Shown: in pieces, positions 30,211-42,086 of the stretch | Position numbering within the stretch: position 1 is the stretch's first letter | Layout of the letters: each line of letters begins with the position of its first letter | Notes under the pieces: generated by a model | Told to the model about the DNA's origin: nothing | The model's database searches: none | Seen by the model: the letters and a program-made list of their open reading frames with translations, nothing else | Source of the DNA: Trichomonas vaginalis G3 | Lineage: Eukaryota; Parabasalia; Trichomonadida; Trichomonadidae | DNA length: 64,000 nt | Assembly: GCF_026262505.1 (NCBI RefSeq) | Contig: NC_067207.1 | Location: forward strand, 30,410,082-30,474,081 | Direction: 5' to 3' | Translations under genes and position numbers: made by a program

Positions 30211-31218
30211 AATGCGTACAAACTCTATTCAAGTTTGAGAAATGCAAGAAAATACTGCTGGCCTGATTATTTTGGCAATAAAGATAAATTCAGCCAAACT
30301 AAAGATGGAACAAAACTCTCTGATACTACAGGCTCTAACAATTATTACGTTTTTGTTTGCATTTTTAACGAATGCAAAGAAAAAGGCGCAATTTATATCA
30401 AAAGAACTAACGAAATCTGCACATTACTTGAAGATAACATATTTACTAAATGCCAATCCACTTCAGAAGGTGGATCTGTTTACTATTACTGCTATCAAGG
30501 ACAGTTTGTTCAACAACGAAATTCTTATTCTGAATCAATAGCAAAATACGGTTACATGTCATTTCGTCAATGGGTTAAATCTTCTCCTGATTATAAAAAC
30601 TACGCTTTTCAAATTTCAGTTTCAAAATGCGGAGAAAGTGAATCAAAAGGATGGTATGCATTTGATATTGCATGGGGTGATCTACGTTTTGAGAATAACA
30701 ACATCACTTACAACAAATGCAGTCGATGTTCATCAATAGATAGTGCCCTTGATGGAAAATCAAGTACATGTAATTTCTCAACATTCAGAGAAAACAACCA
30801 AACTGGAAGTCCATCTCTTGAATTTGACAGTAATTCTCCTTCATTGATACAAGCAGTTTCTTATTGCAATGTTATTGGAAATAAATGCGGAACAGACAAT
30901 TCCCAAGTTCTATTTTGGTGTAATTTGAATACTACTGTTGATCACTGCGTATTTTTAAATAACACTGCAGCATATATGTTTTATATTAGTAAAGGTTACA
31001 CATTGACTATTACAGATTCATATGTTAAATCCAATTCAAAATCAGGATTAGGAACTGTTACATTTAAAAATGAAAAAAGTAATTCTGATCTAAATGAACT
31101 TTCACATTTTTATACAGAAAATTGTTTCATAGAACAAAATCAAATCACTTTTATATTACCTTATTTATCTAAATTTGCAGAAACTTCATCCAACGTATTT
31201 CAAAATTTCAAAAAATAA
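30211..31218 (+). pseudogene. Beta-helix repeat protein, decayed copy 3
   Basis: Third copy of the family at 706-1816 and 7902-8998, in the opposite orientation and more diverged, but ending in the same FQNFKK. The beta-helix frame is open from 30211 with only a TTG (30235) as possible early start; an ATG at 30212 is in another frame that stops after 8 codons. The segment matching the upstream FENC piece of copies 1 and 2 reads FEKC here, also in the other frame, so the shared frame change is present in all three. The shadow frame 30242-30541 is not a gene. Confidence 0.7.
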
Positions 31219-31774
31219 AAAAAGTATTTTTGAAATGTTTAAATGCGAAGAATATGATTTCAAGTTTAAGATCCCGATTTTTATGATATTCCTTATCGTT
31301 TTGCATATTTTGCTTGAAAAATGTCTGAGAAATTAAATTTGATATAAACTGAAAACTATTGAACTTACGTAAAAATGACACATATAAATTGTTATTAACG
31401 ATATTACATAATATCAAGCTCAAGAAGAGATTATTGATTCTCATGTTGAGGGTTTCTCAATCTTGTGTATCAATCCAGAAATCATGAATAAGTGCTTGAA
31501 ATTTTGTATAACACGGAGATAGAATTGAAAACTTTGGCCAACAGCACTGATTTTGTTAACAAGCCGCTTCAAAAACTGAAATTATGTCTAAATTAAAAAG
31601 TTGCAATCAATAAAAATATAATGTAATATGAAATAAAATCATTTAAGAGAGCTCTTAATTAATTAATTCAAATTTTTGACAACTGGTATGAAGCGTCATT
31701 GAAAATTAACCTTAAACATCTTAATTGAAGGCCATGTCATAGGGGCATAAGGTCACCCCCAAATATGACAAACC
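31219..31774. other. Intergenic with a short hairpin
   Basis: AT-rich. At about 31734-31770 an inverted pair TGTCATA/TATGACA encloses GGGG/CCCC, a small stem-loop downstream of the ankyrin relic. No gene seen. Confidence 0.4.
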
Positions 31775-34700
31775 TTATTCAAAAATTATTATTCTATCTT
31801 CAGAGTTCATCTCTTGTTGAATTTCTGCAATCATATCCTTGATATTGAGATAGTGATCGAGAAAATCAAGGAAATTGTTATAATTATTTTCAAGTCCAAA
31901 GCGAATTGCTTTTTTTAAATTAATTCTTGATTCAATTATTGGAGGAGTAAAACCGTAGTTTCTATTACCTAAAAAACCATTACCACGAATTATATATTCA
32001 TAATTTCTAACATCGTATTGCAATACAACATATATCATGTAAGGAACTCCTTGATAATCTTTTAAGCTTTTTAATTTTTGAAACACAGAATAAGGATAGT
32101 TTTTAATAACTTTAATCCAGATTGGGATTCCATCCTTACATAAAGCATTACAGTCATCCAAAGAATTGATAAGAGAAATAATTAAGGGGTAATTTCTGCA
32201 GTATTCATTTGTTAACAAAATAATGGCATTTTGAATTGATTCTTGATTATATCTCCCTTCAGATAAGCAATAAGTAACTATTTCTGGTCTTTTTAAAGCA
32301 GACTCCAAGGCAGAAATGTTATTTAAATCTATTCCATGAGTAAATAACACACCATGAAATTTAATGATAAAATCATAACCCTTGTTGCTCTCTATTAAAT
32401 CTTTATAAAATTTTCTTAAATCAATATGGTAAAATTCCTTATTTGTAATAAATATTTCTACCATTCTTTCTGTGAGTGTAATATAATAATTTCTTAAAAT
32501 ATCTTTATAATTGCAGAAGAAACCATTTTCGAGTGCGATTAGAAGTAACTTTTCCAAGAGATTTTTATTATTATTGTATGACCATAAGTTATGAATTATT
32601 TCGGATATTATCTGGGAATCATTGTTTAGGTAGTGTGATTTGTTCGATTTAATCAATTCCTCAGCAATTTCGAATGATTCTCGATTTATTGATTCAACTA
32701 AACAACATTTTGGAATACGCTCAATGAAATTTAGAATATATTGTGTCAACTGAAGTGATTTGGCTTTAACTGAATTCATGAAAATCAAATCAAGCAACTT
32801 TGAATCCAAATTTTCTTGGTTGATAGTGTATCCCGTTTTGAGCATTAATTCAGCTGCTTTGATGTAGTTTTCTTTAAGAGCGAAAACAATGGCGGGTATT
32901 TCATATAATAATCATTTCTTTGGATTTTTTCAATCATTTTTTCGATAATGAGTGAAGAATTTTGTATCCCCCGTATCATTAAATGTGGAAGTGCATCAAT
33001 TAACTCATTTTCTTTGTAAAAATTTCCATCAAGTAAATATTCCATAACATCGTATCTCTTATACTTTGATGCAATGATCATTGGAGAAAAAGATTCAGGC
33101 TTTATATCAGGTTTTTTGTTTTGAATAATTTTAATGATGTGAATGATGTATAATTTTGACCTCTTAAGTTCATTATTTATTTCCCTAGAATCATATGTGT
33201 CTATTGATCGAATAAGTTCATGTCTTTCATAAAGTGATAAACGTTTTTGAGTTTGTTTCATGAGTTCTTCACATATTTTCTTTAGCTATAATTGAACAAA
33301 GCATCCAATTTCTTCTAAAATATCTAAAATTTCAATGGAATTCTTTTCAATCATCTTTTCAACAGCCATTTCAATGATTTCATCATTTAATTGATCTGGT
33401 TTTAACAGTTTGAGAATTAATTTGAATAATGTAGCGCCACTAGAATAGCATCTTGATTTATATGCTTCTGTTAATAATGATGAATCAATAGATGAATGAT
33501 CATTGTGTTCAATCAAAAACTGCACCTTTTCAATAGAATCCCCTTGAATAGCAAAAAATAGCATTAATTGATTATCGTTAACCTCATTGAAGAAGTTTGG
33601 ATATTTGTTTAGCAATGTATTTAATGTTTCTACTGAGTAATGTTCAATCAATTGTTTTTTGAAGAATCCTTTCTTTTTGATTTTGTTTACTTCTAATCCA
33701 TGATTAATCAATAATTGCATTATTTTCTCTTGATGTCTTTCAAGAATATAAACATGAGATCTTTTTCCGAATTGATCTCTGCCATTAACACTAACTCCTT
33801 GTTCTAGCAAATATTTGACAATTTCATTGCTAAATGATTCAATGCCATATATTATTAATGATTTTTTGTTGTTAATCTTGAGTTTTATTTATGCGCCATG
33901 ATCAATCAAACATTTGACAGCATCAGAATTTCTTCCTTTAATTGCTTTGATTAATGCTGATTCTTCGTAAGACTTATTTGATTTGACTGCTTTGCAAACT
34001 ATAGTAATTCTAATTTGCATACGTCAATATGATGGACATATTGAAGTAAAAAATGATCAAGATCTGATTTACAAAGGTTTGAGCAACAAATGGAAAATAC
34101 GTCATAGTTTGCTCTACTAATTCCTGGATGACAATTTTTGTAATCAATCTTTATTCCTTTGGATAGCATAAATTCAATAACTTTATAATTGTTTCTGCGT
34201 ATTGCTGAAGATAGAATTTCTTGTTGCTTGATATGCTTGAGAAGTTTTTTCTTATAAAAAATTTTAAAAATATGAAAGTTTCCAGTTTCGATGACGAGAT
34301 TGAGTTGTGTGAGATTCATTTTGTATCTATTGTCACATAAAAATTCGAAAACCTTTTCATTCAGTGGATTTAAGAAAGATTGAAAATTCTCATTATCGAT
34401 TAAAGTTCTTGCTTCAAAAGAAATTTTTGCCAAATCAAAAAATTCCAATTGAAGTAACTGAGTGAACACATCTCTAAGTTTGTTGTACGCACAATAACAA
34501 TATGCATTGAGGTTCAAATTTAGCAAACAAAAGCTTGGATTTAAGTCTTTACCTTCAAAATTTGTTAAAATCCAATCTGCAATTTCGTTGTGATGAAATT
34601 CGATAGCTGTCAGCAAATATTGGCTAAAATCAAGTCCAGATTCATTTAAAATGTTAATGATATCGAAATTACCTGAGATGACAGCAAGTCTGCACGTGTT

Positions 34701-35143
34701 TTTTGTTTCTTGAACACCATTTATCTTCAAAAATCTGAAAATTTCTTCGTTTCCTGAAATTGCTGCGCAATCAATAGGAGAATAAAATTTACTGCGATCA
34801 CTATAAATGTCTGTGTGATCAAGGAAGAAATCTTTGAACTCATCAAATTGATTGTTTGCTATTAATGATACCATTTTAGACTCGTTATCTAAATCTTTTG
34901 ATCTCAAATACAATTGTATTCATCTCTAAATTTGTCAATTGTAGGCTCGAAATACTTTGAGTTACTTTGAAAATCGCGAATAAATCTTTGCACTAGATAT
35001 TTTAGTTTAGGATTTGCCAAATTGCTAGGATTAATATCTTTAAATTTACCTTTAAATATCTGAGCCCAGATGTCTTCGCATATTTTATAAAAATCTATTA
35101 TTGAAGGTGGTATTTCACATCTAGTTATTTGAGCTGCTGTCAT
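31775..35143 (-). pseudogene. Large ankyrin-repeat gene broken into five frames
   Basis: Reading from ATG 35141-35143 toward lower positions, five open frames follow each other almost end to end: 34904-35143, 33999-34913, 33286-33810, 32845-33261 and 31775-32845. The first two match the trichomonad ankyrin N-terminal region (DUF3447-like) and early repeats (SPIDCAAISGNEEIFRFL); the third has clear repeats (YLLEQGVSVNGRDQFGK); the last has diverged helical repeats. Between 33810 and 33999 repeat text continues in other frames (a stop interrupts a repeat that ends DHGA near 33890). At least four frame changes plus a stop, so it is a pseudogene of about 1,100 codons. Such large ankyrin genes are usual in trichomonads. 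Confidence 0.8.
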
Positions 35144-35640
35144 TTAGGAAGAAAGGTAAATAAAAAAAATTTTTCACGACTTATCGATTTTTCTTGACTG
35201 CACTAAATCCCCGTCTTATAAGATGACTTATATAGTTAAAGTTTGCATAGCTTACACTCCTAAGAAAATTAATAGATCTTGGCTAAAACATCGATTTGTA
35301 GACCTAGTTTATTGATCAAAAAAAATTGCATGTATAATTATCTGAGGCCTATAAAAGCTAATTTTGCTTGATTTATTGTATATGAATGTGTAAATGAAAA
35401 AAAAATAATAATAAATTGAAAATGCTATAAAAACCAGAAAATATCTAAATTATCTTCATCAAGTATTTTTATAAAATTTGAATGATATTTCCCGTCTTTG
35501 AACCTAGTTCAAATCGATAATTGCAAAATACTTGTGCAATGATAAGATGTTAAGAAAGTATTTTTGCTAACCATTAACATATAATTTGATGTGTTTTCAG
35601 CCTTATTATATCAGTTCTTTCGATGTCAAGTTATAAATTA
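35144..35640. other. Intergenic, nothing recognised
   Basis: AT-rich sequence between the ankyrin relic and the mariner-type element; no open frame or structured repeat recognised. Confidence 0.45.
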
Positions 35641-36721
35641 AGGGTCCACTGTAAGGCCAAATAAGGCCTATCGTCGTCCCAAAAATATTGCTCGAGATGG
35701 TGTTTTACTAAGGCCCAAAACTTAAAAAAACTCAAAAAAATTAACTTTACTCTTTTGAGATCCTTATCAGATATGCATCAATTTGATGCAGTATCGCAGT
35801 TCGAATTTGATTTTTTAATGTAGATATACTCTAACATTCTTGAAAAAATGCAAAATAATATTAATTAAGCTTTTCATTTCTGTATCATACACGAAACAAA
35901 ATCATTCATTATACTAAACTTTATCAAAGTTTGAATAATGAAAAAAAAAATATATCTAAATTTTTACATTGAGTCTGCTATTGATATGGTTAATATTAAA
36001 TCTTGTAACAACGGGCATTGGCCAAAATAATACCCGCTAAAATACACAATTTTTTAAAATTTTATCAATTTGTTATGGTGCATATTTATGACAATGAATA
36101 AAATGCTTATCCTTCATAAGTAAATACATAATTTATGCTTAAACACAAAAAATAACACGAAAATTTTTGGCCAACATATCAAAACTAAGGATAATGTTTT
36201 GAATATATAAGCAATAATACTTTGTCTAGAGAATTAAATTTGTGCTATCTAATTGTCAATTCTTGGAATTTTTTTTTAATGCAAGATATCCCGGCATTGG
36301 CCTCAATGAATATAAACTACATGCATCATAATATTAGTTTGTAATAGCATAAAAGCGAAATTCCTAATTTCTTCTCAAATAAATTCCTAAAAAAACATCG
36401 GAATTAATGATTGGAAATAGGTCAAAAAAATTCCTAATATAAAACTTATACTTAAGATAAAATCAAAATTCGAAAATATCTATTTTTCAAAACACGCATC
36501 CAAAAGCGAAAAAATTCGAAAAAATCATGTTCTTATAAAACTCGCTGATTTTGCAATTTTTATGTGATTTGAAGTGATAGAATGTATTATCATCTTACTA
36601 AAACATATACTTTATTGTTACATTCACAAAATATTAATCAGAACACTAGGAAAAGTGGATTTTCAAAAAAAGACGATAACGATTATTTGCAAATCGCCTT
36701 TCAATTTTTACAGTGGACCCT
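35641..36721. mobile_element. Non-autonomous mariner-type element, TA target site
   Basis: Perfect 14-bp terminal inverted repeats, AGGGTCCACTGTAA at 35641-35654 and its reverse complement at 36708-36721, each bordered by TA (35639-35640 and 36722-36723). TA duplication and this size fit Tc1/mariner elements, which are abundant in trichomonads. No transposase frame is present in 1,081 bp; small frames (36574-36827) are low-complexity. It is a MITE or a fully eroded copy mobilised in trans. Confidence 0.75.
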
Positions 36722-36723
36722 TA

Positions 36724-37410
36724 AAATTGAGATTGACAATCTCAAAAAAAAAATATTAAAAAATAGTCTCTTCATGATAAATGTTTGTTACGTTGTGTTA
36801 GATAGTAGAAAATGCTATATGATTTGATCTCAATGCATGAAAAAATCTTAGATTTTTTAAAAATTGGCCCGATCGTTATAAAACTTAAAATATGAGTTAC
36901 AATAGTTATGTAGATTGTATATATCGAAATGATGTTATAAATCTTGATTGAAAAGGTGTTCAAAATTTTTCAAAAATTATAAATAATAACTATATCAATG
37001 AGTATATTACAAATTCCGTTAATTGTAACAATCGGCTCCTTTTTGCAAAAGTGTCAAAAAAAATTAATCATTGTTTTCATCAATTGTGTTGATAGTTGAT
37101 AAAACATAAGAGTTTCTCGATCATTTTTGGTATCTATAGTATATTAATGTCATATCAAATTGTGTTCTGTTCGGTCGTCATAAATAGAAAAAAAATGAAA
37201 TTATTCTTTGCAATGGAATACGTGAAGTTTGCCTCAAAACTCTTTAAAAGTCATTTCTTATTTATCATAAAAAAATTGTGGCAACCCCGTATTGTTAAAT
37301 TCATTGAATTTTTGTGAGGAATCTCAAAATTGAGACAGTTATTCAATTTCAATGATTTTAAATTGAGAACAAAACGGAATTTCAATTTTAGCAACAGCCT
37401 CTAGAAATAT
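36724..37410. other. Intergenic, nothing recognised
   Basis: AT-rich spacer upstream of the transporter gene. The 73-codon frame at 37096-37317 is Phe/Ile/Lys-rich and unsupported. No AAAAGTGACA box before the next start. Confidence 0.4.
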
Positions 37411-38877
37411 ATGGCTCCTGTTACAGACACCAACAATACTGCCAATGAAACAGCGGAACAAGCAGTTCCATCTCCAGTTGTTAAAGAAGCTCCAGAAGAT
37501 TCTGAATGGGTTCCACTTGCAAAGAGAGATAAAATCTCAATATGGAGAATCTTCGGTATATGTGCATCAATGTTTGGCTTTCAAACAGTCTTTACAGTCG
37601 TTTTCGGTCTTCTTTCTCCAATCATGGATTCCGCAGAAATTGCAATTCCTCAAGTTTACAGATCTTGGATTTACCTTATTGGTCCACTTGCTGGATTTAT
37701 CTGCCAACCACTTGTTGGTTTCTACTCTGATGGTTTGCACGCTAAGATTGGCAGACGCCGTCCATTTATTATCACTGGCGCTATTGGTTCTATCATTGGT
37801 TTCCTTTTCCTCTATTTCTGCAGAGAAATCGGAAGAGGAATCAGCAAATCAAACCCTCGTCCAGGGAGTATTGTCTTCCTAATTATCGCTTTACTTCTCG
37901 ATTTTATATCTGTCAATCTTCTCCAAGCTCCAGCAAGAACAATTATTGCCGATCTCATTCCAAAATCACAACAAGTTCTTGGTAACTCAATTGCAGCAGT
38001 TCTTCTTGGTTTAGCTCAAGTTTTCTCTAACTTCATTGGAGGTTTCAATGCTGCTAAGCATACATCACTCAACTATCAACAGCTTGTAATCATCTGTGGT
38101 ATTGTTTTCATCATTGTTAGTGTTACCATCACTGTTTTTACAGCTCATGAAGAACAATTTACAGATGAACTTGTCAGACCAAATCCATTTGTTGCCATTT
38201 TCAGACAGTTCAAGGCAATGCCAAAGCCATTTTGGAGAATTGCTATTGTTTACTTTTTCTCATGGATGGGCTACACTGAATTCAACAATGAATGCTCAAG
38301 TTATGTCGGAACAGATATTTACAAACTCCGAGGAAAGGATTATGATGAAGGTGTTAGATTTGGCTTAATCATCATTGGTGTTTCATCAATCCTCGTTATG
38401 ATTTGGTCTTTTGTCCAGGATATGGTAATCAAATGTATTGGTCTTAAGATTTCATATGCTCTTTCTCAGATCATCGAAGGTGTATGCCTTATTCCAATCT
38501 TCTTTATCCATAACAAGTGGGCTGCCCTTTGTCTTTTGACACCATTAGGTATTGCTTGCTCTGTTTTCAACTCTATTCCTTATGCTATTGTTGGTATGTG
38601 CTCCAAGAACGAAGAAATGGGTACATTGATGGGTATCCTTAACATCTTCGTTGTCGTTGGTCAGCAATTAGCTAACTGGATCATTGGATCTGGTATTGGT
38701 GCTGCAACACATGGAAAGAAGGGACCACTTCTTGGTTCAGGTTGTGTTTTCGCATTCATTGCTGCTATTTTATGCTTCTGGATCATCGTCCCAGAACAAA
38801 AGCCGGAATCACTTGACTTTGATGAAGATAAAAATGATCTCCCAGCCGAAAAGAATGATGATGCAGTTGAACCTTAA
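37411..38877 (+). CDS. MFS sugar transporter of the SUT/SLC45 (GPH) type
   Basis: 488 residues, ATG at 37411. Twelve membrane helices are readable; helix 1 starts at SIWRIFGICASMFGFQTVF. The signature loop between helices 2 and 3, GFYSDGLHAKIGRRRPFI, is the GRRRPF motif of glycoside-pentoside-hexuronide/sucrose carriers (SUT in plants, SLC45 in animals). The N-terminus (about 45 residues) and C-terminus (about 30, Asp/Glu-rich) are cytosolic. Such carriers move sucrose, maltose or other disaccharides with protons. The protein length is typical. Highly biased codons (many CTT, GGT) suggest strong expression. The substrate cannot be read from sequence; maltose would suit a glycogen/starch feeder but that is inference. 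Confidence 0.88.
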   Translation: MAPVTDTNNTANETAEQAVPSPVVKEAPEDSEWVPLAKRDKISIWRIFGICASMFGFQTVFTVVFGLLSPIMDSAEIAIPQVYRSWIYLIGPLAGFICQPLVGFYSDGLHAKIGRRRPFIITGAIGSIIGFLFLYFCREIGRGISKSNPRPGSIVFLIIALLLDFISVNLLQAPARTIIADLIPKSQQVLGNSIAAVLLGLAQVFSNFIGGFNAAKHTSLNYQQLVIICGIVFIIVSVTITVFTAHEEQFTDELVRPNPFVAIFRQFKAMPKPFWRIAIVYFFSWMGYTEFNNECSSYVGTDIYKLRGKDYDEGVRFGLIIIGVSSILVMIWSFVQDMVIKCIGLKISYALSQIIEGVCLIPIFFIHNKWAALCLLTPLGIACSVFNSIPYAIVGMCSKNEEMGTLMGILNIFVVVGQQLANWIIGSGIGAATHGKKGPLLGSGCVFAFIAAILCFWIIVPEQKPESLDFDEDKNDLPAEKNDDAVEP

Positions 38878-39161
38878 GATAACATTTCATAATTTGTTTT
38901 ATTATGATTTTATAAGGTAAATTCATGAGAATCCGCCTCTTTTTTAAACATCGATTTTAAAAACATGTCTTATTTTTCCTCTGAGCGTTATCTGTTAGAA
39001 TATTCTAGCTCACAAGTTAAAATTGGAAAATCAAAATAATGCATTTCTAGAATTTGACAGAAATTTTAACTTTTTAGCTATGTAGTTTATAGATAATTAG
39101 AAGGCTTTTAAATTCAAAAGTGGAAAAGTGCTCGTTTAAAATTTTTATTAAAATTTTCAAG

Positions 39162-39719
39162 ATGAGTCATGAAGGGAGAAACAATCAAAAAGCAGATTTG
39201 CCACTTAATGCAAATAGTGCTGTAGAGATGATGCAGAAAATGCATGGAGAATTGATTAAACTAAAACCAAATATGTATAAATGCATTCAAAACGCAACAG
39301 ATTATAAGAAACCTGGAATGAAAAAGGGCCTTAATACACTTGGTGATGTTGATGAAGAAATTTACAACTATGCTTCCTGCTTCAGAGATTGCTTATCCCA
39401 AATTGAAGCTTTCATGCATGATGTAATGTTGACAAAAATGGAACAGGGAACTGATTATGAAAACTATGAACGCTTCTGTCAAGGAATAGACAGTACTAGA
39501 GCAAAATTAGTTGGAATGATTGCTGAAATATACGAATTTCAAAAAGAGCAAGATATACAAAGAGGGCAAGAGGAATATATTGTAAAGTCTCTATTAAACA
39601 AGCACAGGGAACTCCAAAAGGAAAATATTGATTACATCATCAAGCAGATGGATACTGTTAGAAGATTCTATATCCAGTTGTGTATGCCAATTTCTAGTCA
39701 GAAGTGTCGTATCCAGTAA
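39162..39719 (+). CDS. Helical protein of 185 residues, unknown
   Basis: First ATG at 39162; the upstream 14 codons start at GTG and are not used. All-helical, with a basic N-terminus, then NSAVEMMQKMHGELIKLKPNM, a CFRDCLSQIEAFM helix and a long final coiled coil (KSLLNKHRELQKENIDYII). Size and pattern could suit a small Mediator or tethering-complex subunit, but I cannot assign one. Intact gene. Confidence 0.7.
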   Translation: MSHEGRNNQKADLPLNANSAVEMMQKMHGELIKLKPNMYKCIQNATDYKKPGMKKGLNTLGDVDEEIYNYASCFRDCLSQIEAFMHDVMLTKMEQGTDYENYERFCQGIDSTRAKLVGMIAEIYEFQKEQDIQRGQEEYIVKSLLNKHRELQKENIDYIIKQMDTVRRFYIQLCMPISSQKCRIQ

Positions 39720-39830
39720 CATATAATTGTAAATTGTTTTTGATGAAAATTCTCAGTATGGTGATATTTTTTATGTCATTTGCGAGTTTAGATGTATTTA
39801 AAATTTTTTTTATTCTAAAGCAGCATATTT

Positions 39831-40091
39831 TTAAACCATCTCAAGAGTAAAAAGGTCACCTCTCAATTTTGGTCTAAACTTCAAGAATTCGTTTATTTTA
39901 GCAGATTGTTCTTGAGATCCAGACTTAATTGCAAAACCGTCTCCTTGAAATCCACCAAAATAAATGAATATCAAATCATTTCCACATTTGAACTTAATTT
40001 CAAAATCAGGAATTCTTATATCACCGACAAAACCAAACAATTACAACTCAGAAGGTGCAAATATTTCAACAAGTCGGAAATTATATTTGAT
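39831..40091 (-). pseudogene. Small gene interrupted by one stop codon
   Basis: The frame 39831-40040 begins at TTG directly after an in-frame TAA (40041-40043); beyond that TAA the same frame goes on for about 16 codons with similar text (FRLVEIFAPSEL, then stop, then FGFVGDIRIPDFEIKFKC). The downstream part is well ordered (IFIYFGGFQGDGFAI, NEFLKFRPKLRGDLF), so a coding past is likely. It has no ATG in the open part. It may be a one-stop pseudogene, or a gene with a spliced 5' end. The fold is not recognised. Confidence 0.45.
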
Positions 40092-40718
40092 TTTTCATGA
40101 AACAATTATCTTATACTTTTTTGTTAAGATTATAATATCCAATGTTATCATAAATGACATATATGAGTTGATCTTTAACATATTCGCCATAACATACGTA
40201 GAAATGTGTATGTATCCCCAAATGCACATATTTTACAGTGTAATTTGATAATAAATATATAATTTTATCTTTTTCTATGTAGATTTCTCTCAGAATGGAT
40301 TACCATTTACCTACAAAATTGAGTATTATAATAATTATCTTAATAGTAATGTTTGAACTTTTCCATATGGATAAATACTGAACAAGATATTGTAATGTCT
40401 AACAAATGTTACTTCATATTAATATGAAAGATAAATAAGCATAATAGATATGCTGAAACCATGTATTAATTAAAAAAAGAAAGAAATGTCATTTGCATTC
40501 TCAATATTCAATGAAAAGGAACCTATTTTCAATTAGAAAATAGTAATGAGGATATAATGATTTAGTTTGAACATGAAATGGTTTGAAATTTAGAAATTTT
40601 TCTAAATTTTGTTGTAAAAATGATATTTTTGATTATGAACAACTCTTAGAAATTAAAATTGCAATTTATTACAATAAAAAAAGCATATAAAAATATAATA
40701 TAACTAAATATAATAAAA
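40092..40718. other. Intergenic, nothing recognised
   Basis: AT-rich spacer with no open frame of note; contains a short inverted pair around 40515-40545 (CTATTTTCAATTAGAAAATAG). Confidence 0.45.
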
Positions 40719-42086
40719 TTAATGTCTTCTTCTTTGTTTGATAGATGTAAGCATTTCCTTAGCATATTCCTGAGCCTCCGCAGTCTTATTATCTTCATCT
40801 TCGATGGCCTTCATGTACTCTAATTTCTCTCTTTCTCTTTCTGCAGCTTCTCTTTCCTTCTTTTCTTGTGCCTGTCTTCTCTGGAACTCCGCCAACTCCT
40901 TGAGACCATTCATCTTCTTTACTTCTAACTCCCAGCCCTCATTAATTTGTCTTTCGGTTTCTTCGTCCATTGGAAAAACGGCTTTCTTTTCTTGTGCCCT
41001 CTTCTTGTTGTTTTCGATTTTCTTGATGGCATCCAAGTAATCCTGTCTTCTTTCTGCAGCAAGCCTTTCTTGCTTGGCCTGTAATTCGAGTGTTCTCTTG
41101 CGATCTTTCTCAAATTCGTCGCCAATCTGCTTCTCTTCGAATTTGTTCTGTGCGGCTTTGATCTCTGCCAAGTTCTTGGCTTCTTTCTCGATAAGTGCGT
41201 CAATGGCGGCTTGTCTTTCCTGACGTTTCTTCTTTTCGGCCGCATTACGACGATCTTCTTCATCCATCTGCTGTTCTGCGAGCTTCATGATACGCTCGTA
41301 TTCAGCTCTCTCGATTTCGGCTTGGCGAGCGCGGATTTCCATGATTTGGAGGTTTCGTAATTTATTGTCTTTTTCAGCTTCGCGCTGGGCCTGCTGACGC
41401 TTGATTATTTGTAATTGCTCTTCTTCGAGAAGGCGCTTAGCTTCTTGAGCGAGTAATGCTTCATCTTCTGCTTCACGAGCTTTATCTTCGGCTTTACGAC
41501 GAGATGCTTCTGCAGCTTGGCGTTGGAACTCCTTGGCTGCTTGAGCGTTCTTCCTACGACGTTCTAAGTATGCCATTGTTTCTTTTTCTTCAGCTTCTTT
41601 GAGCATCTTACGTTCTTCTTCAATTTCCATATCTTCACGGAGTTGCTCAGCCTCTTTACGACGTTCTTTAGCGCGAATTTGGCGTTGACGCTCTTTAACG
41701 ACTTCATGTAATAAAATTTGTGCGTGAACTGCACGGATTTCTGGTTTTTCTAAGAATGCTTTTTGTTCAGCTTCGTCAAGTACTTTCTTCTTTTTCTCCT
41801 TTTGAATTTGTGCTTCTTGACGATCTAATTCTTGTAATTCCTGTTCTCTTTTCTCTTTTTCCCTCTGTTTGAATGTAATTCGGGCTTGGCGCTCGTTTGC
41901 AATAGAGTTTGCCCAGCCTTTAGTAACTGCTAATGTTTTTTCATGAGCTTGTAATTGTCTTGTTTTTTCAATTTCTGCCGAATCATCTGGTTTTCTGACG
42001 GCAGCAAGTCGACGAATCCTTTCGACTTCCTCGGCTGAAAGAACGATTGTATCCTTTTGGTTTTGAAGAGTACGAAGTTTCAACAT
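40719..42086 (-). CDS. CFAP210/CCDC173-like axonemal coiled-coil protein
   Basis: 455 residues from ATG 42084-42086; the frame is open 18 codons further but only from TTG. Almost the whole protein is one charged helix of the trichohyalin/plectin-homology (TPH) type found in ciliary microtubule inner proteins. Two features point to CFAP210: an early TKGWANSIANERQARI segment and a VHAQILLHEVVKERQRQI segment, which match my memory of the CFAP210 pattern (Trp-x-Asn then LL-x-EV-x-KER). Such proteins line doublet microtubules in flagella, which trichomonads have. A start further upstream through an exon is possible since conserved text (VYDQLNGSPVIQG) extends before the ATG. CFAP45/CFAP53 relatives are the alternatives. 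Confidence 0.72.
   Translation of the reverse strand: MLKLRTLQNQKDTIVLSAEEVERIRRLAAVRKPDDSAEIEKTRQLQAHEKTLAVTKGWANSIANERQARITFKQREKEKREQELQELDRQEAQIQKEKKKKVLDEAEQKAFLEKPEIRAVHAQILLHEVVKERQRQIRAKERRKEAEQLREDMEIEEERKMLKEAEEKETMAYLERRRKNAQAAKEFQRQAAEASRRKAEDKAREAEDEALLAQEAKRLLEEEQLQIIKRQQAQREAEKDNKLRNLQIMEIRARQAEIERAEYERIMKLAEQQMDEEDRRNAAEKKKRQERQAAIDALIEKEAKNLAEIKAAQNKFEEKQIGDEFEKDRKRTLELQAKQERLAAERRQDYLDAIKKIENNKKRAQEKKAVFPMDEETERQINEGWELEVKKMNGLKELAEFQRRQAQEKKEREAAEREREKLEYMKAIEDEDNKTAEAQEYAKEMLTSIKQRRRH

Noticed and set aside
30242-30541. 99-codon plus-strand frame
   Set aside because: Shifted reading of the beta-helix copy 3; the same shadow occurs in copies 1 and 2.
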